Source: Cyclobacterium qasimii M12-11B (GTDB lineage: Bacteria; Bacteroidota; Bacteroidia; Cytophagales; Cyclobacteriaceae). Taken from it: 64,000 nucleotides of DNA. Location: NCBI RefSeq assembly GCF_000427295.1, contig NZ_ATNM01000197.1, forward strand, positions 1 to 64,000, written 5' to 3'. The notes below the pieces were generated by a model. That model ran no database searches, had not been told where the DNA came from, and worked only from the letters and a program-made list of their open reading frames with translations. Below are positions 19,683-27,948 of this stretch, one piece after another; the first letter of the stretch is position 1, and each line of letters opens with the position of its first letter. The position numbers and the translations under genes are program-made.

Positions 19683-21377
19683 TTATTTAAGTCTAATTTC
19701 TTCAACAGAACTGCCAGTAGCAATCATGGGGAAAACATTGTCCTCTTTTTCTACTTTTACCTCAAGAAAATAGGGTCCATCATGTACAAACATCTCAGCC
19801 ACAGCCTGACGTAAATCAGTTCTTTCATCTACTTTTTGAACCTTGAAATTATATCCTTCAGCGATTTTAATAAAATCAGGATTGTCCAACTCCGTAAAGG
19901 AATAGCGCTTGTCAAAAAACAATTGCTGCCATTGCCTTACCATACCCAAGAAATTGTTATTGAGCAATACCACCTTTACAGGAGCTTTGGTTTGCATAAT
20001 CGTCCCGAGTTCCTGGATGGTCATTTGGATTCCTCCGTCACCTACCACACATATTACCTCTCGGTTGTAATCGTGGAGTTGTGCACCCAAGGCTGCCGGA
20101 AGGGCAAATCCCATGGTTCCTAATCCACCTGATGTTACTTGAGTCCTGGTGGTTTTGTAATTAAAATACCTCCAGGCCACCATTTGGTGTTGCCCAACAT
20201 CAGTTACTAATATAGCGTCATCGGCTTTAAACTCATTGATATGACGAATAACCTCTCCCATGGTCAACCCTATTTTGGTTGGGGAAATGTCATTGCCTAC
20301 TACCACTCTTTTTTCTTCTGCTTCAAGTACCCTGAATTGCTTGATCCATTCTGGGTGTTCTTTTTTCTCTACTTTTTCAATAAGCTTTTCTAAGCTGACC
20401 TTACAGTCACCCAAAACTGGTACATCCGCCTTTACAATCTTGTCGATTTCGGCAGGGTCCAATTCAAGATGAATCACCTTGGCTTGCTTGGCATAACGCT
20501 TAACATCTCCCGTTACCCGGTCATCAAAGCGCATCCCTATGCTTATTAAAACATCACATTTATTGGTAAGCAAGTTGGGCGCATAGTTTCCATGCATCCC
20601 CAATTTCCCTACGTAATTTGGATGATCCTCTGATAAAGCACCTGTTCCTAATAAGGTACAGGCAGCAGGAATTCCCGTTTTATCCAAAAATGCTTTCAAT
20701 TGGCTTTCTGCCTTTCCCAATACTACTCCCTGACCGTATAATAAATAAGGTCTTTTGGCTTTATTGATAAGTGCTGCTGCTTCATCGATCACACTGTCCG
20801 GCACCTTAGGATAAGGACGGTAAGAACGAATGTTTAAGCAAGGAACGTAATTGAAATCCCCTAAGGCTACCTGAGCATCCTTTGTTATGTCTATTAAAAC
20901 CGGTCCTGGTCGTCCCGATCTGGCGATATGGAAGCCTTTGGCAATCGCTGGTGCGATATCCTCAACTCTTCTCACCTGTATGTTCCATTTGGTGGCGGGC
21001 ATAGAGATACCAACTACATCAGTTTCCTGAAAAGCATCAGTACCCAGCAGCTGTGACAACACCTGACCTGTGATACAGACCAAAGGGGTGCTATCAATCA
21101 AGGCATCCGCCATGCCAGTAATTAAATTGGTGGCTCCAGGCCCAGAGGTGGCTATACAAACCCCCACTTTTCCGGAAACTCTTGCATATCCCTGGGCAGC
21201 ATGAATTGCTCCCTGTTCGTGTCGGGTCAGGATATGCTGGATTTGATCCATATAATCATAGAGTGCATCATACACCGGCATGATAGCCCCACCTGGGTAG
21301 CCAAAAATAAATTTGGCGTTTTCTGCTACCAGGGATTTGATTACAATTTCTGCCCCTCTTATTTTCGAATCATTCAT
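19683..21377 (-). CDS. ilvB: Acetolactate synthase large (catalytic) subunit
   Basis: Thiamine-diphosphate enzyme that forms acetolactate from two pyruvates or acetohydroxybutyrate from pyruvate and 2-oxobutyrate. The 564-residue protein has FGYPGGAIMPVYDALYD near the N-terminus and the catalytic glutamate region LTRHEQGAIHAAQGYARVSG. The ThDP-Mg site is GDGGIQMTIQELGTIMQTKAPVKVVLLNNN, followed by LGMVRQWQ. An FAD-type middle domain covers about residues 190-340. It is the second gene of the operon, 46 bases after ilvD, with ilvN directly behind it. Confidence 0.96.
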   Translation of the reverse strand: MNDSKIRGAEIVIKSLVAENAKFIFGYPGGAIMPVYDALYDYMDQIQHILTRHEQGAIHAAQGYARVSGKVGVCIATSGPGATNLITGMADALIDSTPLVCITGQVLSQLLGTDAFQETDVVGISMPATKWNIQVRRVEDIAPAIAKGFHIARSGRPGPVLIDITKDAQVALGDFNYVPCLNIRSYRPYPKVPDSVIDEAAALINKAKRPYLLYGQGVVLGKAESQLKAFLDKTGIPAACTLLGTGALSEDHPNYVGKLGMHGNYAPNLLTNKCDVLISIGMRFDDRVTGDVKRYAKQAKVIHLELDPAEIDKIVKADVPVLGDCKVSLEKLIEKVEKKEHPEWIKQFRVLEAEEKRVVVGNDISPTKIGLTMGEVIRHINEFKADDAILVTDVGQHQMVAWRYFNYKTTRTQVTSGGLGTMGFALPAALGAQLHDYNREVICVVGDGGIQMTIQELGTIMQTKAPVKVVLLNNNFLGMVRQWQQLFFDKRYSFTELDNPDFIKIAEGYNFKVQKVDERTDLRQAVAEMFVHDGPYFLEVKVEKEDNVFPMIATGSSVEEIRLK

Positions 21378-21423
21378 AATCGTTAATCTTTATCTGTCAC
21401 ACATCCTTCAGATGCGGTAGAAA

Positions 21424-23064
21424 CTAACTGAGAATATTTTTTAACGTTCCGTTTAAATGGCTTAAGTCTTTATTTACCCAGGTTTTCTTTCTCTCTGCGA
21501 AAGTTTCATCAGAAACATCACAACTTATTTCGAGCGTCTCACCGTTAATGGTAACCTTATCACCGTTTTGTAAAAGTCCTATTGGACCACCTGTATATGC
21601 TTCCGGCGTAACATGTCCTACTACGAAGCCATGCGTGCCTCCTGAAAATCTACCATCTGTAATGAGCGCAACATCTGCTCCCAAACCTGCTCCAATAATA
21701 ATAGAGGTAGGCTTAAGCATTTCAGGCATACCTGGTCCGCCTTTAGGACCCACATACCTGATGACGACTACATCACCTTTTTTAACTTCCATGTTTTTCA
21801 TGGCATCATTGGCTTCCTGCTCTGAGTTATACACTTTAGCAGGGCCAGTAAAGGAAACACCTTCTTTTCCGGATATTTTTGCCACTGAACCTTCTGGAGC
21901 AAGGTTTCCTGTCAAAATGCACAGGTGACCTGTTGCTTTTACTGGTGCGTCTATTGGATTGATTACACTGCCTTTTTCTGCTTTTATTGGTGCAATATCG
22001 GCAAGGTTTTCAGCTATAGTTTTGCCGGTCACTGTCAGACAGTCTCCATGCAATAAGCCATTGTCCAATAGATACCTCATAAATGCTGGCAAGCCTCCCT
22101 GCTCGTGCAGGTCCTCCATCATGTATTTACCACTTGGTTTAAAATCACCCAAAACAGGGGTAGTGGCATTTATTTTTTTGAAATCTTCAAGTCCAAAGTC
22201 AATGTCAGCAGTCCTGGCAATCGCCAATAGGTGAAGCACTGCATTGGTGCTACCAGCTAACGCTACTACCACCCTTACTGCATTTTCTAAACTTTTCTTG
22301 GTTACGATATCTCTTGGTTTCAAATCCATGGCCAATAAATTGGCAATAAATTCACCCACGGCTCCGCATTCAGCAGCTTTTTCTTGTGAATTGGCAGGAT
22401 TAGATGCACTATAAGGCAATGACAACCCCATTGCTTCTATAGCAGAAGACATGGTGTTGGCGGTATACATACCTCCACATGCTCCAGCTCCTGGGCAAGC
22501 ATTTTTAATTACTCCTGTATAGTCTTCGTCAGAAATTTCGTTATTGATACGTTTTCCGTATGCTTCGAAGGCAGAAACAATATTTAGTTTCTCTCCTTTG
22601 TATTTACCAGACCTGATGGTACCACCATAGACCAATATAGAAGGCCTATTCACACGTAACATGCCCATTACAGCGCCAGGCATGTTTTTGTCACAGCCAG
22701 CTACTGCCACTATACCGTCAAATGAATGACCTAAAATGAATGATTCTATGGAATCAGCTATGATCTCTCTGGAAGGCAAGCTATAACGCATGCCTGACGT
22801 ACCCATTGAAATTCCATCACTGATACCTATTGTATTGAAGACCAATCCAGTCAGCTTTGACGCTATTGTAGAAGCCTTAATGGCTCTTGCAAAGTCATTA
22901 AGGTGCATGTTACAAGGGTTACTCTCATAGCCACAACTAGCCACCCCAACAAAAGGCTGCTTCATCTCTTCATCCGTCAGACCTGTTGCGTACAACATGG
23001 CCATTGAAGCCGGATTCTCTTGATTGTCACTTACCTCCCAACTATTTTTTTTCGAATTGCTCAT
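21424..23064 (-). CDS. ilvD: Dihydroxy-acid dehydratase
   Basis: Iron-sulfur enzyme that dehydrates dihydroxy acids to 2-oxo acids in valine, leucine and isoleucine synthesis. The 546-residue protein has cluster and active-site cysteines in SNPCNMHL (Cys51), [15 protein letters not shown] and [13 protein letters not shown]. Near the C-terminus it has [42 protein letters not shown] is the form with CGY in place of the WNE of E. coli, usual in Bacteroidota as far as I recall. It is the first structural gene of the nine-gene operon and begins 33 bases after the attenuator hairpin, which would cut off transcription before its start codon. Confidence 0.96.
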   Translation of the reverse strand: MSNSKKNSWEVSDNQENPASMAMLYATGLTDEEMKQPFVGVASCGYESNPCNMHLNDFARAIKASTIASKLTGLVFNTIGISDGISMGTSGMRYSLPSREIIADSIESFILGHSFDGIVAVAGCDKNMPGAVMGMLRVNRPSILVYGGTIRSGKYKGEKLNIVSAFEAYGKRINNEISDEDYTGVIKNACPGAGACGGMYTANTMSSAIEAMGLSLPYSASNPANSQEKAAECGAVGEFIANLLAMDLKPRDIVTKKSLENAVRVVVALAGSTNAVLHLLAIARTADIDFGLEDFKKINATTPVLGDFKPSGKYMMEDLHEQGGLPAFMRYLLDNGLLHGDCLTVTGKTIAENLADIAPIKAEKGSVINPIDAPVKATGHLCILTGNLAPEGSVAKISGKEGVSFTGPAKVYNSEQEANDAMKNMEVKKGDVVVIRYVGPKGGPGMPEMLKPTSIIIGAGLGADVALITDGRFSGGTHGFVVGHVTPEAYTGGPIGLLQNGDKVTINGETLEISCDVSDETFAERKKTWVNKDLSHLNGTLKNILS

Positions 23065-23096
23065 TATAACTCTATTATTTTTAACAACTGGCTTAT

Positions 23097-23129
23097 AAAA
23101 AAAAGTGCTTCACTCGAATGAAGCACTTT
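23097..23129 (-). terminator. Attenuator terminator hairpin upstream of ilvD
   Basis: On the minus strand, AAAGTGCTTCA pairs perfectly with TGAAGCACTTT over 11 bp with a six-base loop and runs directly into eight T. It lies 32 bases before the ilvD start codon and 45 bases after the stop codon of the leader peptide. No gene ends here, so its position inside a 5' leader makes it an attenuator, not an ordinary end-of-gene terminator. Confidence 0.88.
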
Positions 23130-23168
23130 GATTGATTTTTTCTATTGGCAATAGATCAGCGCTTCATC
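23118..23168 (-). promoter_or_regulatory. Antiterminator pairing of the ilv leader
   Basis: The leader RNA segment ATGAAGCGCT (plus-strand positions 23158-23167) can pair with AGTGCTTCAT (23118-23127), the 5' arm of the terminator, over 10 bp with one G-U; one more wobble extends it. Forming this pairing destroys the terminator. The upstream segment starts six bases after the leader stop codon, so a ribosome finishing the peptide would cover it and let the terminator form, while a ribosome stalled earlier would leave it free. A weaker third pairing, GTCAGC inside the leader gene with GCTGAT (23155-23160), could sequester it when no ribosome is present. Confidence 0.72.
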
Positions 23169-23173
23169 ACTTA

Positions 23174-23221
23174 CTAAATGATAATGACAATTAGAACGAC
23201 TAGGCTGACAACTATTAACAT
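23174..23221 (-). CDS. Branched-chain amino-acid leader peptide (attenuator control)
   Basis: Fifteen-codon open frame from ATG to TAG encoding MLIVVSLVVLIVIII: five Ile, five Val, three Leu and one Ser after the initiator Met. A second stop codon (TAA) follows at once. A purine-rich AAGAGA lies just before the ATG. The peptide has no plausible function other than to sense charged tRNA-Ile, -Val and -Leu through ribosome stalling, as in the ilvGMEDA and ilvB leaders of enteric bacteria. It is followed by an antiterminator and terminator pair and then by the ilv-leu operon, which makes exactly these three amino acids. Too short for ordinary gene finding and not homologous in sequence to the enteric leaders as far as I can judge. 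Confidence 0.85.
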   Translation of the reverse strand: MLIVVSLVVLIVIII

Positions 23222-23269
23222 ATCTCTTTTGGAGTATCTTTCTTGACTTTATTTTGTACTATTATAATG

Positions 23270-23301
23270 CAATATTAAAACCTCTAATCCATACTTACAA
23301 T
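23270..23301 (-). promoter_or_regulatory. Candidate promoter of the ilv-leu operon
   Basis: On the minus strand ATTG (23298-23301) is followed after 20 bases by TAATATTG (23270-23277), close to the Bacteroidetes -33 TTTG / -7 TAnnTTTG pattern with one mismatch in each box. Transcription would start around 23260, leaving about 40 bases before the leader peptide. The rest of the gap up to ispE (23302-23601) is very AT-rich and I see no other feature in it. Confidence 0.4.
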
Positions 23302-23601
23302 ATTTTAATTCTTTTTTAATTTATAAAAAATAAGAAAATAATGTAAATGAATTTAATTAAAAATTAAAGTTTATTATTACAGATATAAGGCAATTTTATT
23401 TTAAAAAATTTCATTATGACGAAAAAATTCAAAATTTTATTCTGATGCAAACTTTTGTTAATTTTTGGTAAAAAAACTGTCTTTCAAGACATCCTCACCA
23501 ACTTTAAACTTAAGTGAGCATTTATCCATTTAAATGATTTAAAAAGCTTCTTAGAAAATCCACGCCTTTGTTTTACTTTTAGGGCCTAAAGATGTACAAA
23601 T

Positions 23602-24411
23602 ATGATCGTTTTTCCCAATGCAAAAATCAATCTTGGACTACACGTCCTCAGAAAGAGAACAGATGGATACCACGACATCGATACTTGCATGTACCCCATA
23701 CCTTTAAGGGAAGCTCTGGAAATCATTCCCTCCCATTCCTTTTCTTTTACCCATAGCGGAATACCAATACCTGGCACGTTAGATCACAACCTGATCGTGA
23801 AGGCCTTCCAATTGCTTTTAGCGGATTTCCCGAAACTTACGGCAGTGGCAGCCCACCTCCATAAAAACATTCCAATAGGTGCCGGATTAGGCGGGGGATC
23901 AGCCGACGCAGCTTTTGCTTTAAAACTTTTGAATGAACTATTTTCTTTAGGCTTAAGCCAAAAACAACTTGAAGATTATGCCTCCAAATTAGGGAGTGAC
24001 TGCCCATTTTTCGTGCAAAATAAAGCCCAAATGGCAACAGGAAGAGGCGAAAAGCTTGAACCAATTTCTGTCGACCTAGCGGGAAATTGGATTTACTTAA
24101 TTCATCCAGGCATTCATGTTGGCACCAAAGAGGCCTATGCAGGAATCAAACCCACAGAAAGGGACCTGGACCTGAAAGCAATCCTTACAGCTCCATCTTC
24201 CTGGAAGTCCGAACTTGTTAACGATTTCGAAAAAGGGATTTTCTCTAATTACCCGGAAATTGCTGCCATAAAAACGAAATTATACAATGCTGGTGCTTGG
24301 TACGCTGCCATGTCTGGCTCAGGCTCTGCGGTATTTGGACTGTTCAAGGATCCGCCGGAAGAAATTAAATTTCCGGAACATTATTTTCTTTTTTCTGAAA
24401 AACTGACTTAA
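23602..24411 (+). CDS. ispE: 4-diphosphocytidyl-2-C-methyl-D-erythritol kinase
   Basis: GHMP-family kinase of the methylerythritol phosphate route to isoprenoids. The 269-residue protein starts with FPNAKINLGLHVLRKRTDGYHDIDT, the substrate-binding region of IspE, and has the ATP-binding glycine loop PIGAGLGGGSADAA at about residues 91-104. Further motifs are SKLGSDCPFFV and the C-terminal AAMSGSGSAVFGLF. Length and motifs are standard. It is divergent from the ilv operon leader and convergent with the EamA transporter gene. Confidence 0.96.
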   Translation: MIVFPNAKINLGLHVLRKRTDGYHDIDTCMYPIPLREALEIIPSHSFSFTHSGIPIPGTLDHNLIVKAFQLLLADFPKLTAVAAHLHKNIPIGAGLGGGSADAAFALKLLNELFSLGLSQKQLEDYASKLGSDCPFFVQNKAQMATGRGEKLEPISVDLAGNWIYLIHPGIHVGTKEAYAGIKPTERDLDLKAILTAPSSWKSELVNDFEKGIFSNYPEIAAIKTKLYNAGAWYAAMSGSGSAVFGLFKDPPEEIKFPEHYFLFSEKLT

Positions 24412-24481
24412 CCCACAAGTAAATAATAGCCATTTCATTACTTGATATAATCACATTAAAATAGACCTTGTAACTTCGGGA

Positions 24482-25387
24482 TTAATGTATTTTTCTAATT
24501 GTTCTGGCCACTCTTCTTTTTTGAACAAAACGAATTATAGGGTAAATACAGACGGAAGCCAAAATGATCAGGGTCCCCAAATAAAATTCAGGTGTCATTT
24601 TTTCTTTTTCGCCAAAGATGATAAAGGCAAGCAGAATCCCATACACTGGCTCCATATTTACCGTCAGGTTAACAGCAAAAGCGGATATCCTTTTCATGAG
24701 TTTCACAGACAAGGTGAAAGCTATGACGGTACAAACCTGCGAAAGTACAAGTAACCAAAACCAATCCATCCCCTGTGGTACCCATGAAAAACCTTCTGTA
24801 GTAAACCAATAAGCGTAGAAGGGAATAAAGCCTGCCGTCAGTAAAAAGGCACCAACCATTTCATAAAAAGTAATAATAAAAGGGCTGTGACTTTTGGTCA
24901 GCCTTCCATTTATCACAGTAAAGCAAGCACACAATAAAGCAGAAGTGACTGCTAGAAAAATACCAAGACTGTAGCCAGACTCAAACTTAAATATCACTAT
25001 CAAACCAATAATTACAACCAAGCCAAGCATTACTTCATACAATTTGACAGGTTGCCTGTTGACCATCGGCTCAATGAGAGCAGTCCAGAGCGAACAAGTG
25101 GCCATTCCCGCCAGACAAACGGACGCAGTAGAGACCTGTGCTGCCCAAAAAAACAAAATCCAATGTGCGCCAATCAATCCTCCAGTAAGTAGAAACTTGA
25201 GCAAGGCATTTCCATTTACTTTTAAAGGCCGCCTTCTAAATTTTAGCAGCAAGAAAAGTCCTAAACTTGCAAGAAGGGTACGGTAGAATACGATCTCAAC
25301 CGCCGGAAGACTTATCAATAACCCGAGAATAGCAGTAAATCCCCAGATAAGAACGACCAAGTGAAGCCATAAATAATCTTTTACCAT
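24482..25387 (-). CDS. EamA/DMT-family transporter
   Basis: Inner membrane protein of 301 residues with about ten hydrophobic segments in the duplicated five-helix arrangement of the drug/metabolite transporter superfamily. Typical landmarks are VVLIWGFTAILGLLISLPAVEIVFYRTLLASLGL in the first repeat and the second repeat beginning near ALLCACFTVINGRL, with LTVNMEPVYGILLAFIIFGE near the end (a PxxGxxxGxxxxGE-like motif). The C-terminus is basic (KRRVARTIRKIH) and should be cytoplasmic. The substrate cannot be told from sequence. It follows the LptF/G permease gene by ten bases and may be co-transcribed with it. Confidence 0.88.
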   Translation of the reverse strand: MVKDYLWLHLVVLIWGFTAILGLLISLPAVEIVFYRTLLASLGLFLLLKFRRRPLKVNGNALLKFLLTGGLIGAHWILFFWAAQVSTASVCLAGMATCSLWTALIEPMVNRQPVKLYEVMLGLVVIIGLIVIFKFESGYSLGIFLAVTSALLCACFTVINGRLTKSHSPFIITFYEMVGAFLLTAGFIPFYAYWFTTEGFSWVPQGMDWFWLLVLSQVCTVIAFTLSVKLMKRISAFAVNLTVNMEPVYGILLAFIIFGEKEKMTPEFYLGTLIILASVCIYPIIRFVQKRRVARTIRKIH

Positions 25388-25397
25388 AAACGAAAAA

Positions 25398-26471
25398 TCA
25401 TCGGGGAACGGTTTTGTAAAGCACCAGTCCCGTCAGTCCAAAAACGATATTCGGAATCCATACTGCTAAAATTGGGTAAGCAGTGCCTGCTTCAGCAAAT
25501 GTCCTGGAGAGTAAAAATAGTATGATGTACACGAATGCCAGCATAAAGCCCAGTGCTATTTTAAAACCAGAGCCTCCCCTTGTTTTCTTTGCAGAGACAA
25601 TTACCCCAATGAAAGTAAGTAGGATCGCAGCAAACGGGGACATAAAGCGAACGTACTTTTCGATCTTGTAGAAACTAATATTGTCCGCTCCCCTCTCCTC
25701 AAGAATGATGATCTGCTTGGAAAGCTCGGGAAGTTTCAAGGTTTCGTGATGATTAAGTGGCAGATCAAAATCTGCAGGGGTAATGGACAAGGTGGTGTCC
25801 ATAGCGTCACCCGTCGTCCAGGTCTCCCCCATTTCATTCAGCTCCCTCAATCTCCAATCACGGGCATTCCAAACATGTTTGGTGGTGTCCCAAACAAGCC
25901 TTTCTGCGGTGAATTTAGATATTAGTTTCCCATCTTTGATATGCTCCAAGGTGAAATCATGCCCTTGATCGACAGAAGAAAAGTACCTGCGCATATAGGC
26001 ATACAAATCGGTAGCCACCTTTATGTGAATGTTTTGCTGGTTCAGGTCCTGTTGTTTGTCCAGGTATTCAACCCTGAATTGCGAAACTCCCGCCGTAGCA
26101 ACAGGCAATACCCAACCGTTTAGCAAAAAACTAATCACGGCAATTAAAACTGCAGACATGATAAAGGGCACCAGCATTCTTACAAAACTTACCCCACTAC
26201 TGAGAATCGCGATGATCTCTGTTCTTCCTGCCATTTTTGACGTAATAAAAATGACGGAGATAAAGACCGTAATTGGCGTAAGTAAATTGTTTAAGTAAAG
26301 GCCATAATTAAGCATGTACTGCAAGATCTCAGATGCAGGGACATCGTTTCGGATATAGGTATCATTCTTTTCGGTGAAATCGAGCACCAAAACGACCAAA
26401 ATCAACATCATGACCACAAATAAATAGGTCTTGAGGAAATCTTTAATGATTAATTTGTCCAATAGTTTCAT
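25398..26471 (-). CDS. LptF/LptG family permease
   Basis: YjgP/YjgQ-family membrane protein, which with LptB drives lipopolysaccharide out of the inner membrane. The 357-residue protein starts KLLDKLIIKDFLKTYLFVVMMLILVVLVLDF, has two further helices around residues 60-120 with the GRTEIIAILSSGVSFVRML motif of the family, a long periplasmic beta-jellyroll (about 135-265), and three C-terminal helices (FMSPFAAILLTFIGVIVSAKKTRGG and on). One such protein per locus is common in Bacteroidota, so I cannot say whether it acts as LptF or LptG. It lies 54 bases after tgt on the same strand. Confidence 0.88.
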   Translation of the reverse strand: MKLLDKLIIKDFLKTYLFVVMMLILVVLVLDFTEKNDTYIRNDVPASEILQYMLNYGLYLNNLLTPITVFISVIFITSKMAGRTEIIAILSSGVSFVRMLVPFIMSAVLIAVISFLLNGWVLPVATAGVSQFRVEYLDKQQDLNQQNIHIKVATDLYAYMRRYFSSVDQGHDFTLEHIKDGKLISKFTAERLVWDTTKHVWNARDWRLRELNEMGETWTTGDAMDTTLSITPADFDLPLNHHETLKLPELSKQIIILEERGADNISFYKIEKYVRFMSPFAAILLTFIGVIVSAKKTRGGSGFKIALGFMLAFVYIILFLLSRTFAEAGTAYPILAVWIPNIVFGLTGLVLYKTVPR

Positions 26472-26525
26472 ACCAACTGGTCTTTCTCTTTTGTATCAAA
26501 TGAAACGGCTGCTCTAGCAGAATCC

Positions 26526-27656
26526 TTATAACCTTCTGCTAACTTTTTCTACCATTGCATTTTTCCAGGTGGTAAAATCACCTGCCTGTATGTGCTCTCT
26601 CGCTTGGGTCACCAACCAAAGATAGAAGGATAAATTGTGAATACTTGCAATCTGTGCTGCCAGCATTTCCTTACTTATCGTCAGGTGTCTAAGATAGGCC
26701 TTGGAATAGAAATTGCTTACATGAGAATCGAAGCCACTGTCAAGAGGTGAGAAATCCATTTTCCACCTTTCATTGCGAATATTAATAATCCCTTCAGAGG
26801 TAAAAAGCATGCCATTCCTGGCATTTCTAGTAGGCATCACACAATCAAACATGTCTATGCCCAGTGCTATTCCTTCCAAAATATTGGCAGGAGTACCAAC
26901 TCCCATAAGGTATCTTGGCTTGTCTTCTGGAAGAATATCTGTTACCAGATCTGTCATTTCATACATCATCTCAGCAGGCTCACCTACCGACAAGCCACCA
27001 ATGGCATTGCCTTCCCTATCCTGATCACTGACAAAACGTGCCGCATCCATTCTCAAGTCTTTGAAAGTACTCCCTTGGACAATTGGGAACAAAGATTGGC
27101 TGTAACCATATTTCCCTGAGGTATTATCAAACTGATCTATACATCTCTTTAGCCACCGGTGCGTGAGATGCATGGAGTTTTTAGCATAGCTCCAATCACA
27201 AGGGAAGGGAGTGCATTCATCAAAGGCCATAATTATATCAGCGCCGATAGTACGCTGAATGTCCATCACTGATTCAGGAGTAAAGTGATGTTTTGAACCA
27301 TCAATATGGGATTTAAAGACCACCCCTTCTTCTTTAATTTTCCTGTTCCCTTCTAGCGAAAAAACCTGATAGCCACCGCTGTCTGTAAGAATTGGACTTG
27401 ACCAACCCATGAATTTATGCAAACCCCCAGCTTTTTCAAGTACTTCCAGGCCAGGTCGGAGATAAAGGTGATAGGTATTGCCCAGAATAATTTGAGCTTT
27501 CACATCATAGGTCAACTCCCTTTGGTGAACAGCCTTAACCGAACCAGCAGTCCCCACAGGCATAAATATAGGTGTTTGAATCAGTCCGTGATCTGTTTGA
27601 ATTTCACCAGCTCGAGCTTTCGAGTGTTGATCCTTATTTTCAAGTTTAAATTTCAT
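26526..27656 (-). CDS. tgt: Queuine/preQ1 tRNA-guanine transglycosylase
   Basis: Exchanges guanine 34 of tRNAs for Asp, Asn, His and Tyr with preQ1 in queuosine formation. The 376-residue TIM-barrel protein has FMPVGTAGSVKAV, LGNTYHLYLRPG, the catalytic SILTDSGGYQVFSL-type segment, DIIMAFDECTPFP, GGLSVGEP, and the nucleophile region DMFDCVMPTRNARNG. The usual zinc site CxCxxC is absent: the corresponding stretch reads PLDSGFDSHVSNFYSKAYLRHL and has no cysteine, although the later SIHN histidine remains. This appears to be the Bacteroidota form. It is upstream of the LptF/G gene on the same strand. Confidence 0.94.
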   Translation of the reverse strand: MKFKLENKDQHSKARAGEIQTDHGLIQTPIFMPVGTAGSVKAVHQRELTYDVKAQIILGNTYHLYLRPGLEVLEKAGGLHKFMGWSSPILTDSGGYQVFSLEGNRKIKEEGVVFKSHIDGSKHHFTPESVMDIQRTIGADIIMAFDECTPFPCDWSYAKNSMHLTHRWLKRCIDQFDNTSGKYGYSQSLFPIVQGSTFKDLRMDAARFVSDQDREGNAIGGLSVGEPAEMMYEMTDLVTDILPEDKPRYLMGVGTPANILEGIALGIDMFDCVMPTRNARNGMLFTSEGIINIRNERWKMDFSPLDSGFDSHVSNFYSKAYLRHLTISKEMLAAQIASIHNLSFYLWLVTQAREHIQAGDFTTWKNAMVEKVSRRL

Positions 27657-27948
27657 TCCTCCCTTTCATTGATAAATCCCCCATTTACTGATTATATTTG
27701 AATCCGAAATAGGCGATAGTTATTTTAGTGTGCATTAAAATTATTTCAGAATCAGTCAATAGTTGTGGTTTTTGACCTCAAATATGGCCAAACCATGTTT
27801 GAGTCTTCAACTCTCCTGGCTTCTTTTTAATTAAAACACGCATTGCACAGCTCATGGCCTATTACAATTGGAACACAAAAATAACCGCAATTAAACAAAA
27901 ATTTGAGATTTTTGAATTAATCTTAAAGAACGGACAGTAGGTGCAAAT

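Noticed and set aside
23060-23301. T-box or riboswitch before ilvD
   Set aside because: No T-box motif or recognisable aptamer; the leader ORF, antiterminator and terminator explain the region better.
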